64,000 bases of DNA from Liolophura sinensis (lineage: Eukaryota; Mollusca; Polyplacophora; Chitonida; Chitonidae), in contig NC_088300.1 in NCBI RefSeq assembly GCF_032854445.1, forward strand, positions 29,123,608 to 29,187,607. The letters are read 5' to 3'. A model generated the notes under the pieces. The model saw nothing but the letters and a program-made list of their open reading frames with translations, did no database searches and was not told the origin of the DNA. Position 1 is the stretch's first letter. Every line of letters starts with the position of its first letter. The position numbers and the translations under genes are program-made. Below are positions 22,599-35,914 of this stretch, one piece after another.

Positions 22599-25500
22599 AG
22601 TTTACGTCAATTTCAAGTTGATGGCAAATCTTCGTATATTGAAAGTGGTGAGTCTATTCCTCATGATGCATATACATCCCATACAGCCAATTGCCCAAAA
22701 CAACAAGCATCTTTTTTACCCATCAAGGCCCACGCTTTACACAGGATCGAACCAGAGGATCTCCCTATAACTCCTCCGACGCAGTAGTACAGGTGATCAA
22801 TCAATCAATCAGTCATGTAGCCAACTAAACTGCCAGTGAAACGATCAATACGGATTGATTGATCGATCTACAGGAAATCTCTTGTCTGAGCAGATTTTCC
22901 ACTGAGCTGACTATGTTTATGTATGGGCTGTTCCATCGACTGATTTTGGGAGCTCTCCTGCCAGCTGAGGAGATAAATGATGTCTGTAATAGAGCGGCGT
23001 TTCCCGCGCTCGACTGGCCTGTTGACTTTATCACTGTACACTTGTAACAGCCCCAGACTGGTGCAGCAGACTTGAACCTCCAAGCTTTCAAACAGATGTC
23101 ACTGGTTTTACATTGTCTAATGAAGAATCTTTGGCGCCTAATATATCTGAGACCAAAAGTACGTGGTTCATAGTTCCTTGCTTCTTTCTGATATAGATTT
23201 GTGGATAAGCTGGTCACGTAATACTCAGGTATTATTCAGGTGTTTTTTTTTCACGCTTTATTATTCAAGGTTAGCTGTGAGCGCAACTCATAGTGTTAAC
23301 CGTCATTGATATATACAACACAATTTTTGGCTCAGTGCAGAAGCTCGAAGAAGAAGAAACAATAGAGGTACTTAGAGGTACATGGATTCAACTTAAGCCG
23401 CCATTGGGTGGGAATGGGTACCCCATTTTAATAGCAATACCACTTATCTGCATTTCTGTGTTGCGACTTTTTGTTTTATTTTACGAATTATTTGTTGTAT
23501 ATAAGTGTTCTTGTGTCACAAAAACGCCTCTAAGCACATTTGATTTGGTAATTTGCATGATCAGAAGTATACATTATTGACTTTGAAGGTTTGGTAAGAA
23601 TCCAGACCTAACTTTAGAAATCATGCAAAAAGAGTTCAGTTTTCATTTAGCTAGTGAAAATACGAAGGTACGTATCGTTCAAATAAAGCTGATAAATTGC
23701 TTGATCAGTGTCAAGAGTTCTATTCACAACCTCACAAACTGATAAGCTGATAGGTACAAACGCTTGTATATTTACGCAAGGACACGTATTTGTCTCGATC
23801 ATGGCGATATCATTTAGCCGCCCGGAAAACAATCTGCTTGTTTGGTGCATTTGTTTGCAGACAGAGGCGGACTGTTATAGTGCGAGAACGTGTACTTGCC
23901 AGCAAATGGCTTGGCACAAGAGCTTTGCTGTGCTACTAATGGCGAGTTACCATTGACAAATCTAATCCCAATCCGGTCTGTTAGCATTACTCTGGACGGC
24001 AAGCTGGCAATTCTCTAAATCTCCTCATAAAACTCGTGATGTACAAGAATTAACGGCCCTTTTCATGTGGAACATGCCCACTAAAATGACGGGTTAGCGT
24101 TCCTCTGCGAAGCCTCTAGAGTTCGCAACAGGCTACCACGGGACAGGTAAATAATGACTTGGTAAATTGTTTACGTGATCCGGTGAGATCGCGCCCTGGA
24201 CTTGTGCCCGAGTCTCAAACAAAGAAAACCGGGTGTTCGAGCCAAGGTTCAGTTTAACAAAGGACGGACGTGGTATAATCTTCTTTGCCTACAAGACTGT
24301 GGAGTTCATCATGAGATGCTCTGCATTAAAGAAAGTAGTGCAGCATGCGTAAAAGGAGGCACTACTTGTGAAGAATTAGGGTCAAATCAACAACACTATA
24401 TATCCAAAAGAATATACATGATGTGGGTATAGCCTTGGCATTGCCGAAGTGGACGGCCTACCTGCGTGTCAAATGGATTTATTTGTGCCCTTCCAGATTT
24501 AAACGGCTATAGTCTGTGATTGGAAGCATTTGGAATAAGGGTCATGAATTAGGTCAGGCCGTACCAAATTACGATGTCTGGTCTTAGTCAGTACTGGACA
24601 TACTCCTTGGGCGGTGTTGAATTCATAGTCATGCATATTTAAATATAGATCAGTTTTGATCCACCTCCTTGATTGAATTGGTGTAAGCTGACACATTCTA
24701 TGGTGTGTTCAGTGTATATAAGTTCGGCTAATGAACACTAAAATTCAATAAAAACTGTGTATTTTAGTTTGAGAAGAAATGGCAAAAAAGAAAAACGTCA
24801 AAAGAGATCGGTAAAAGCATTTTAACGATTTCTAGCACGGCAATGGGGACGGTGTAATGTTAGTTATATTTGCCATGCATTATACAAATAACTAACCCAG
24901 AATCCCCGCGAACTATTACATACAAGACATGATCGGCAGACCAAAGCTGGAATTTGTGAACAGAGAAAGCAAGGATGTAACCGTATAGACAGGATTTAGT
25001 AGATGATGTCCTGGGTGGCGGACAAATTATTGCCCTCTAAAAGCTGGCACCGACCGAAGCTATTGCTATTCATGACACAAACCACTCCATGGCTTTGGAG
25101 ATTTTGGTGACTGTGCGGAGCGTCAGTATATCAACATTCGATTTGTGAACTACTCTAATCGCTGCCAACATATTCTCAGTCTTGTGGTCGGTACATTGAC
25201 GGATGCCCTGAAGGCAATTGAGGGCCGTTGGCTGCAGTTCATCAATCCCATGCCCGGCGGGAGCACGCTTCCCCTCTCACTGCCCCGTAACCATTGGTTG
25301 CCTATTGTAACGTTTACCAGCTCTTGTTCTAAATCGGCCCTCAGCATTTCGAAGCGTCCGCCTGGCACTCATCAATTTCACCCTGCCTGATTTAACATTG
25401 TCACCAACGGCTGTAGATCAACATTAGCAGTGTCATGAAGCAATATCTAACTATTGCCTTATTCCTACATAGGTCAAATTCGAGGCAGGAAATCAGAAGA

Positions 25501-28118
25501 TATTCCTAGCTTGGGAATTCTTCAGTTTCTGTCGAAACACTTGACCTCAGCCATAAATACTGGAACATGCGAATAATTTATTCATTTGGTCCACTAGAGG
25601 TATACAGCATCTGTAGTGCTGCACATGCTTTTTCAGTTAGCTATATACCCTAACTGACTTAATGTACAGATTGTACATCTCGTGAGGACAGATAACAAGA
25701 TAAATAGTCTGAAACAAAAGTCATGTTCCATGGATCACACGGTTAAGTCGATAAGCCATCGAGAATCTTCATCTTCCGGCAATGCCAGACACGCCACAGC
25801 AGCAAACTAAATAAGAATGGATTGGCACAGACGTACTATGAATTGTCTGAGAGAAGTGTGCAGTTTTTACACAGGCTGTTCGTGACAAAAAGAACACAAC
25901 AAAAAAAAAAACAATGCGATATATACATCTACATCTAGGTGATATGGTAATGGCTGATAGGCAATAGTTTGTGGAAGTTTTGCTGTAGGTCCTTTGGCAT
26001 TATCAGTCATCCTGTGCAATGACGCTAACGGCATTATGATGTGCAGATGAACTATGTATAATGTATATTGGAATCGATGAATTCCTTCAAGGAAACAAAC
26101 AGATCCAATATTTATTGACAATACGTAATAGAACTTTTTCTTTCAAGATTTTACATCTTGAGTAATATTTCTGATTGCTTCATGTATTAATGAACAGAAA
26201 CGTGAAGTTTTGCGTAATACAACCATTTTGTATAAATGGACAGGCTCTGTTGGAAAATAGTACTACACATAATGGTATGGACTGGCTCCAGTGGAATTAT
26301 AGAAGAACGTCATCCAAAATACACGAAGACACGTTGTGTCACTGTTATAAAAATTAGCATTTCAGTGACTCAGCATCTCTCACTCAACATTATCTGTGAC
26401 ACACATGGTGTTAAATACGAATTAGATTCGAAGTGCAAGCTTTGCGTTTAGTGTTTCTCCTTTGTCGTTCATTTTTTTTTTTGATAGTGTAGGTGTTGCT
26501 ATGTAGAGAGAACACATTTTCTTGTATGGCGTTTTTGTGTCTTGTTTTTGTGACGATTTTCAAAATGGATGATTTCTGCAGCGCAATACTAATATCTTCG
26601 CAGTCTCTACCATAGGAAACTTGCAATATATGTCAAAAAATCCATCACGCAATTCACCCAGTAAACACCGTCCATCATCATCGTGTATATAACATCGGCA
26701 TAGCCTACAAGGATATATGATATATTTCGTCTTAGTGATACAGTAATATATTTAGTGATATTCAGAACTTTATCGAACAACTAACAGGCAGGGCGGAGTC
26801 AGAGTGTGAGGCTGGATGGCAGATATGTTAATGGGTAACAACTTTGACTGATTGACTCTCTTGTACTAACGGTATAAGGTAACGCCTAAACGCCGTGTTT
26901 ATAACCCATGGGCGGTCAGCTATAGGAATATACGAAGCTCGTTTATGGCCACCCCCTCAGGCGTCCTAGACGCGTGTGAGGGTGACTTTTAGTGCAAAGA
27001 GGTTGGCCTAAATACTTACCTCTAGTGTATAATGCAGTAACCTCTTCAAAGCAGTGATATCAAAATATTCCTCACATTAAAAAATCAACCAAAATTATTA
27101 TACATCTCCAAGAAAGGCAGATATTAAATTTATGCATTTTTGGGAGTTCGAGTTTGTGTCTACTAGGAAATTCCATCATGATGTAAGGTATATCGAATCA
27201 CGTACGACTTCTTGTATTACATCTGATATTTTTGAGCCAAAGTATTGTTAATGATTCAAAGGGCGAGGACATTCATGACACAAAAATGTGGCACTCTGTA
27301 TTCTTTTCTTAGCATAACTGCAGACCAATGAAGCCATCGAGACTCCTCCATTTTCACAGCTTCATATACAGAGAAATCCATTGATGATGCAAATATATTT
27401 GATATTTATTCTTCAGCATGAAGGTTATAAGGATGTTTCGGTATAATCTATGTTCCAGATGACTGAATGGTGTGCACAAGCGTAGTATTTTACACGTTCA
27501 GTCAAATTGTGTATACATAAAAATGTGTGTTTTGATCTACATAATTCTGTATCAGATTTAATTAGGAAAAAATGATGTTTGAAGAAATGATTCTATAAGC
27601 TAATGCAGTCCTGTATGTGTAAGTGCCTGGAAAAATTAAAAAATCTGCTTGGTTTCTGAAACTCAGTTCTTTCCGGACAATCTATTGTTTGGGATTGAGA
27701 CAAGGGAATAGCCTAATGTTTGTAGTGTAGAGATGACAGTTGCGCTAGCATCTGGAACAACTCAGAGCTGGGGTCAAGGTCGTAAAATACTTTTGTTAGT
27801 GTCCTTAGGGACTTCTGCGCTGCATCACACGTCAAAGTTTCTGAAAGTGTACAAAATCTTTCGTCATTATCTGCCCACGTGGATTACTTCCTACACCCAG
27901 TTGCTCAATCAAACAATGGCTAACAATAAATTTCAGTGACTTGGGCGTCTTTTCACCGACACCACGGGAACTTACTCTGCAGGTAAGCGCTCGTAAATTG
28001 CATTTAGACCAATTTCAGAGTACTTTGTTTTCTATGCTTTCCATCATTTTCAAAGGAAACTCCAGGGAAGCCCAGCTTAAAAGCCGGTGTTTTTGTGTTA
28101 TTATTATTTTATTCATGG
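22599..28118. other. Intergenic, no gene identified
   Basis: 5.5 kb with only unremarkable open frames. The longest, 22,825-23,217 minus (130 codons), has no recognisable domain and overlaps open frames on the opposite strand. 25,000-25,400 is GC-rich with open frames on both strands, of unknown nature. No SINE of the common family was seen here. Confidence 0.35.
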
Positions 28119-28690
28119 TTTAAAGGAGAAGAAAACTTAAAAACATGACACTATAGGCTGAAAACAGCACATTTTTTTTCTATCTGGTGGTGCCTGCTGC
28201 TTAGTTTTGCAATTTTTCCTCGCCATACATGTAAAGTCTGAAAACGGCAAAGCTGGCATAAAGCACCCAGTCCATCGCGTCCCCCATCTTTAACGCCCTG
28301 TAATTTATGCTGGGGGTATGTTGCCTCTCAGCCAGTGAGAGTCATTAAAACTGTCGTGTAAACTCGGAACCTACGTCCAACATTACGGTTTCCCTATCGT
28401 CAGGCGGAAAACGAACTGTACTGTTCGCTACCTTCTGGGAAGAAGAGTTCGACCGGAAATGTACGAACTGCACTTCGGCGGTTTCCGACTGCAATTCTCC
28501 TCCTAACACAGAAGATTTCAGGACTAGTTCTTAGGCAAAATGGAGTCGCCCATAGCGGATTTTGACCCTTTATTTATAATTTATCAACCTGAGGTACATA
28601 TTAGAATTTTTTATGGCATACACCTGCGAGGAAAAGCATACTTTTCTCAATGGTATATGATTTGATATTTAAATTTTCTTCCCCTTTAAA
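28119..28690. mobile_element. 572-bp MITE with about 20-bp terminal inverted repeats
   Basis: The left end TTTAAAGGAGAAGAAAACTT (28119-28138) mirrors the right end, whose reverse complement begins TTTAAAGGGGAAGAAAATTT (read back from 28690). The interior is GC-richer than its flanks and has no transposase. This is a non-autonomous DNA element. Flanking bases do not give an unambiguous target duplication. Confidence 0.75.
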
Positions 28691-31600
28691 GTTGGTTTGG
28701 TCAATATTTCAGTAATATGCGGTTCCCTGCAGCATGGGGTGCTAGAGCAATGCCATCAAATAATTGTCGACTGTAACACCAGTTCATGTAGACACAAGAC
28801 ATCACATAGTGTTCATACTGACACCAAAATGTAGGTATTTACAGTTGTAATCGAATGTTTAAATTATCTAATTTTATTCCGAATTTACATGAAGAAGGAT
28901 TTCAGTTTTCCGATAACGCTTGAAATCATGCTTTGGGAAAGAAACAAGGGCTAATCAGTGGCTCATGTAGATAATCATCGTGGTTCAATGATAAAATCGA
29001 TCAAATTGCACCCCATTTTAATACCATGCCATTTTCCATGATGTGGAATTCATCTATATATCACTGCTTTATAGCCTTTATCGCAGAACAATTATGCTCA
29101 GACCGAAATGAGGGCGGCTTTTGTTGAGGTCTGTTGAAGTTTCGTGATTGATTGTAACAGATTCTTCCAGTGGCTTGCAGGAGTTAGTAGTATTGTATCC
29201 TAGACGGATCTTAACACCAACCGACCCGTGTGAAAATCTCAGCTCTGCTGGAAAATAAATGTTCATCTATTACAAGCCTGAAGTCAGAACAACGCAGCTG
29301 TTAGCCCAGTCAAACGATACCATCTGGTTCCTACAGTTTAACCATCTAATAACAAGCTGCTCCTGTAACCGACTGTAAAAGCCGAGCTTAAAACGCACTC
29401 GATGTGAACGATAAACTACAAACTCTCTGAATCTCTCGCCTCTTACTTTTTTTATAATTGTCCATTCCAGCATAAACTTATGTCGACGCGAAAGGCTTAC
29501 TACTGAGGCATGACGTAATGTGCCGTTATTGCGACATGTAAAATGTAAAATACACTTTTTGGTATCCACAGCGTGCATTGTATGTAAGGTTACTGAGTAC
29601 AGTTCATAGAATATCCATGGATACTTAATACTATACTATATATAATAACCAAACAGTGCCTCGAGTCTCTTGTGGCTTACAGACGAAATAACCACTGGCT
29701 ACAAACTTCATTTTACACAGACTCCTTTGGGAACGTTACTGATAACGTAAAAAAATAATCAACTTAACCGTCTGACTTCAGATGACTGAGGAAGATGACT
29801 GAATGTTGTGTAAAGGCTTTTGGCAGCAAATACTTATATCATGTTAGTGTATATTGTAATACTATGTTCATGAGAGTAACAGTAAGTTTCTGTTTGGAAC
29901 TGTTATCCGTTGTCATACTTTTTGAGGTGATGGGTATTTAAATGTTCAACCATAATAGTTATTGTACATGGGGTTTACATGTTGTTGTTTTACAATGGAG
30001 GGAAAAAGGCGGGGGGGGGGGGGGGTGGGTGGAGGGCGCTTGGTTTCAATTTTCTGTGTGCCCACAAAACAAGCAGCATCAGAGGAGAAAATGGTGTGTT
30101 TATAAAAGCGACTTGGACTTTTTATATAGCCATTGTCTTGAAACAATCGACAAATTTGCAAGTCTCCTGTGACACATCCCGTCCACTAGCTTGAACCATG
30201 TACGCCCTTCCTCATCAGAAGTCTAGAAAATACAAAAAAATCAGTTATCCCATTAAATTCTTTACCCGATGTTTGTCTTTGTGCGATTTCCCCATGGACA
30301 ACACCGACTTGTGAGAAAATGCCCTTCAGAGAATTTACTACGTAAATTGTTAATATGTCTACCGAAGATTTATTCTTTTTGCGCGAGTTTTTCCCGCTGC
30401 TTTTTGCCCCCATAACGTTGACGTGTCGTTTCTTGTTGATCTTATCTATACGTTAAACACAAGGGTACTCCCCCCTGCGACAGGGCAAAAAGTATTTTAT
30501 TTGGTCAGTCGACGATATGTCGATATTATCGCCACCTCCGTCCGTATGTACGAACCACAGAGAGCCATCGGCAGTCAAGTCCAATACATATACAATAACG
30601 ATGCTACATGCCGCATGAGTGAACTTTAACCTTTAACATTCGGCATAAGGACAGAGGAGACTGGAAGCATCAAGACTGAAATAGAGAATCTGATTATCGA
30701 ACAAATAATACATCACGGAGAGAGGGCGGTCCTGCGTATAGTTCTTTGCATACATAGGTTTATTATTGCAAAACTGATACTGACTTTCTGCCTATTGATA
30801 TATATTTTTTTAAATCAACATAAACACAGTAATTGAGTTGTCTTTTCATTTAACGTGTCTAAGTTAACCTGAAATAGCACCTGTTAAGTAGCACGCCTTT
30901 CCTGAACAGCCTGTTTCACGCAGTTTCTCGCTGTATGGTGCTATATGGTACTGTATGGTGGTGCCTTGCATGGGCTGACGAATGCATGAGGCTCATATCA
31001 TCGCTGTGATTTCCTCTAAATTGATTGTCAGTGACAAATTGGTCAGGGTCAGCCATTAGAGGTCGTTTACACGGCCCGTGGACAATGTGTTTTAATGTGC
31101 AGTAGTTAGCCTGGCATGTTGCCCGAATGGCTGTTAAACATGGAACCGTTGTCACGGAGCGCACCATTGTGAATTCAATGGCCATAAAAACCTGGGAAGC
31201 TTTGTTGGAGAAGACACAAAATCTGCCGATTTCACGCTCACCTCCCCTTACGCATTCTAAAATTAATAATCATCCATTCATCTTCCATGTAACCTTCAGG
31301 CCCGACAGATCCATTACGATGTGATGCTTCGAACCAGGCGCTTCAAAAAATCTAATCAGCAGTTATTCATTTAATGTTCGTGGGTTGTTGCTTGCAGCAT
31401 TGCCATGGAACATTTTGTTTTATGCATGGAAATGGCTATTTTTGTTCACTTTGCAAAAAATGCGTGGACGCTTTGGATGACAATGTATGGCCTGTAACCC
31501 GTGCAAACTGGCTTGTGAAACATTTAGCTACATGTATAATTGTATGCTAAACAAAGACATTCCTGAATGAATAATTAAACAAGTTTATTTCAGTTCATTC

Positions 31601-34600
31601 CTTGTTGTTTTTTTTCTTTTGTATTTCAGCTTAATTAATCAAGTCAGTTTTGATCAATGTTAAAAAAGGCTCATTTCCTCATGACAAGTGTCAAAACCTC
31701 AGGGCAGTGATTTGTGAGCAGCATTGCAAATGATACATGGAATGCTGTCAACGATGCAAAAGATATCCAAAAACAAAAAAGAGATTGAAAATTTATACTA
31801 ATGCCTGTTAATAATTTGTCACTGAAAATGCAAAACCAAAAAGCAATAACTATTTTATATCTGATGAATTGTTCTCTCAAGGGTTCGACGCCGAAACAAC
31901 AATGTAGAGTGTCAGCTGGTTCAGGTTAAAAGTATTATATTGGTATTGATTTACATGTGGCAGGTATATGTCTGTACAGATGGTCAATCCCCGCATTCGA
32001 CTGTAATAGTTTGTGTATTTTTTTAAGATATCGAATGTAAGTCTGTGGGAAATTTAAACATTCTACACAGTCTATGTGTAGAAATGGGTAAATACCACGT
32101 ATAACTGTAAATTGTCGTGATGTTTCTCGTTAAAAGAAAGATTATTATTTATTCCGATGCATTATTATTGTTTCCTTAGCTTTAAAGTCAAAGACTACTC
32201 TAAAATGAAGTATATATATTCAGATAAAAAGACCATTAAAAAACTGTCCAGGAAAATAACTGGATTTTTTAAAAAGAATTTTAAAGGGTCACATTCTACG
32301 GTGGTCTGTTGTGACCCAGACGGTGTCAGTGACGTAACGTCCTTATTTTTTTACCTCAAATAATTCGATTCCAGGTCAAGTCGGCGAATGCATTCATTGA
32401 CCTATATGTAAATGCATTCTGAATGATGAAATGTTGTAGTCTTTTGTGTTTTAAGTAACAAAAAGCTTATGTAATTTCACTGGGTCCAACATTGTCAGAA
32501 AAAGCCATCACAGAATTAAATATTCGTTTTTTTCAGGTCGAAAAAATTCTAAAAAAAAATAAATCGAACTATTTTACTGGACAGTTTTTAATGGCCATTC
32601 ATTTACTTCATTTTGGTGTTTTATTGGCCTTCAAATACTGTATACAGCAATTTTATTGATTTCATTTAGGAAGACGTTTTTGTAGCAGGAAGTGTACATC
32701 AAAAATCATGATGATAATGTTTTGTATGACAAAGCTTGTAATGCAGCTAGTAAGTTGACATATGAAGTGAATGAACCAATTTTAAGTTAATTTATTTAGT
32801 TACGTGATATCAGTAGACCATTGAGACATTACAGTTTCATAAACATGCCAATTAAGGAGCATACCTCTTTTACACTTCAGCTAAACTGAGCCTAAATTAA
32901 CATTCATTTTGTCTCCAGTTTTTACCACGTCGATCAACCACAGAATGACACACAACTGGTTATGTTATAATGTGGTCCGTTTACAGCAATTACTGCGCCC
33001 ATTACAGTCTCACCAGCTGTCGGTTATTACCCAGCAGTCTAAGAGCATGTCATAAGGCTAAAACCTATACCCTTCGGACTATTACATGCAGGGATAGGCA
33101 TCGACTGTATACATCCAGCTCTAGCATCAGGAGTCTTGTCCAAGTGCACGGGGTTTCTCTCTTGAGAATTTCTAATATTTGAATTGTTACTTATAATTTT
33201 TTTTCATTTCTCTTCCGTGTATCATCGAATGGGCGAAGGTGTAATTATCAGCTGAAATGACTTAGTGTACTTGCTGCAGCCTCGCTGGGCGCTCAGCGTG
33301 TTAGAACAAAGAAGCATGACTTGTTGGCCCGGTATCACAATAATATGAATGGGCGGGTGTCATGTCTGGTCTCTTCGCCATGATAATTCAAAGACGGGAG
33401 CACTGTCACAAGAACACACCATATGTGTACGCATACCTAATGACTCTTCGTCATGATATGATTGAAAAATTACTAAGCGTGACGTTAAACCCAAAATATA
33501 CAAACATATATACTTAGTTTTGAATCCAGAATTGTGTGCAAAGCAAGACAAGGATTATACAGAAAAGGGATGGCTCGATGTCCCAGCGACAGACAATACG
33601 CCTTCTTGGTCTTGTAGGTGCAAGAGTTTGGGCCACCAGAGTTTTTATTCTATGTTTCGATAGAAACCACCCCCGCAACGAGAACATAGAATGGAATGCC
33701 AAGGGGGCATTTATTACATTATACGTGTAACCTCGTCATGCTCTCTGTTCCTCTGTTGATTATGGTCCGAGAAACGAATCACTAACGCAGTTCAAGGTCT
33801 GCTGAGTTTACCGTCCCACAGTCACTGGTTTGCGTTGTTTTGTAATATGGATAGTTATTCAAAGACACAATGGCAGCCAAATCCTTTGCCTCGGGCGTTG
33901 GCCTTACACCCTACCGTCTGAGTGGTCCGTAAGCAACTTGAACTTCGTCGGACGTTTTGCCATGTAAAAGTTATTTCATGTAACTGTCAAATTGCTTGGC
34001 TGACTCCATCTGTTTGCTGGCTTTTTGCAGGCCGGAGAGAGGAATGGTAGCAGCATGGCCGCCTCCGGACAAGATGTTATAATTCCGGGACATCGTCCGG
34101 ATTAATCAGTCGCCTCACGCTCCTTCCCGGAAATATTCTCCGGAGCCTTTATATTCCCTCAACACATTACCCTAGCCAATTGCCGAAATATAATATGGTG
34201 TTGCTGTGATCGGAGGGCTTATCCCACTTAGTCTTTAATAAACCAAGCGTATCGAAAGATATATATCTAGCCCAGGTAATCCTGAATCGATACCGTACTT
34301 ACATGTTTAACTAAATTAAGCTCTTTGACGTGTATCAACCATTGAACTCGTGAGAATTGGTCCAGTCACGCATGCAGGCTATCTCATAACTTGTACCTAT
34401 ATCGTTAGGAAAGATATCAGTGCATAAGATTCGATGTTACACCAATCACAAATCTCGACCAGGTATTTCAGACTGTTTTAGGTTATTTCACGGTTTTATC
34501 GACTAACGTAATTACCTGCTGGCCTACTATGGTAGGAAACTACCATTCTCTGTTTCATATGTCATATGTTCTAGATGCGTTCAAACGGTTTAATTCTAGC

Positions 34601-34768
34601 TGCGATGGGGGATTTGTCCACTGTTATGCTTAGCAAACACTGTAGGAGGATGGGTTGCATTGAACTCAACGGTCATTTGAGGATCCGTGGTTAAAATGAG
34701 CATCTTCTATCAAACAAAGCCAGATAGAGACTTGGCTGTAAAGTACCCAAATGTTCATGGACAACACA
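28691..34768. other. Intergenic, no gene identified
   Basis: 6 kb with scattered short frames. 30011-30037 contains a 15-base G run followed by GGGTGGAGGG, a candidate G-quadruplex. 34032-34146 has six CCGG words, three of them within TCCGGA, in 115 bases. The 102-codon minus frame at 29,270-29,578 is unrecognised and basic. Confidence 0.35.
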
Positions 34769-34985
34769 GATTTATTTATTTATTTATTCTATGCCGTACT
34801 CAAGAATATCTGAGCATTTTGGTGTGAGGAAACCGGGCAGATCCCGGGGGAAACCCACGGCCATTAGCAAGTTGCTGGAAGACATTCACCTATACGACAG
34901 GGAGAGGAACTCGAACTCACCGTATCCACGTTGGGGAGAGGCAATTGTCAACCTGCTTCGCTAGCACGCTAACCACTTTGCCAGT
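34769..34985 (-). mobile_element. SINE, diverged, minus strand
   Basis: The minus strand reads a tRNA-like head (GTGGTTAGCGTGCTAGCGAA), GAGTTCGAGTTCC at the B-box position, AACTTGCTAATGGCCGTGGG, CCCCCGGGATCTGCCCGG, TATTCTTGAGTACGGCATAG and an AATA-repeat tail ending at 34769. The body is rearranged relative to the other copies. It borders the left edge of the large tandem array. Confidence 0.82.
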
Positions 34986-35773
34986 GAAAATACAAATAAA
35001 ATGTCACAGGACCATTCTTGATTCCTTGAATTTCGTCAAGCGTATGGACAATATTCGCATATCCTGACTGGATTGGCAGCCCATGTGCCAACAGGTCCTG
35101 TGACTGTGAGGAAGGGTATATCCTCAGTCGTATTATTTTACACTGTACATGCATAATGTCTGTTTTCCTTTCAACCATCATGGCAGTTAAATATGCCCTT
35201 CATTATATACGGAGCTGTGTCATCAAATCTTTAAATATTTAAACCCAAATCCATCTTTCTGATCGGTGATATAATCTCCCAATGACACAGTAAATTTACA
35301 GTGCTCAGCTGAAATTTCTTAAGTTTTGTTTTCTGACAAATTATGTACAAGACTACAACATTAATAGATCCTAAAGTAAATCATTCGAATAAATTTCAGA
35401 TTATTTGACTTGAGGTATGTAGAAACCCAGATGCATAATTCTGACCTGAATGGTAGTATTTTTGTTGTCACCTGATCGGATAGTTGTGTCCATACACGGA
35501 AAACGGTTTATGTTAACGCTATGTCGTTAAATGAACATTTACATTAGTGAATGCTCAAATAACTGAGTCATACCCCGATATTGTAAAACGAAATGTCAAA
35601 GGTATCGAAAACGAAGTGTCTCGGGGGAGTGTTGTGTAAATTTACAGCATAAACGTGAAATGACATCATGTATACTGTTATGTCACATACTGTATCTATA
35701 AGAACTTATGCCATATTTTAAACACGCCATTCAATCAATATGTTTGCAAATCATTGTATTCTTCATAAACACC

Positions 35774-35914
35774 CGGATCGTGCAGCAACCTGCGGATGGT
35801 CGTGGGTTCCCTCCGGTCTCTGCCGGGTTTCCTCCCACCATAAAGATGGCTGTCGTCGTATGAGTGAAATTTTCTTGAGTACGGCTTAAAACACACATCA
35901 AATAAATAAACAAA
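35774..35914 (+). mobile_element. SINE 3' half inserted in unit A
   Basis: CGTGCAGCAACCTGCGGATG through CCTCCCACCATAAAGATGGC to CTTGAGTACGGCTTAAAACA and ..catcaaataaataaacaaat. The head and B box are absent. Units B-D lack it at the equivalent place, so it inserted after the unit duplicated or was lost from the others. Confidence 0.88.

Noticed and set aside
22825-23217. 130-codon minus frame
   Set aside because: No domain, overlapped by open frames on the other strand, and no splice or start context. Treated as chance.
25145-25390. Exon in the GC-rich island at 25 kb
   Set aside because: Both strands are open and neither translation resembles a known family; no splice signals could be fitted.
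29270-29578. 102-codon basic minus frame
   Set aside because: Composition is Arg-rich but no family is recognisable and nothing around it suggests a gene.
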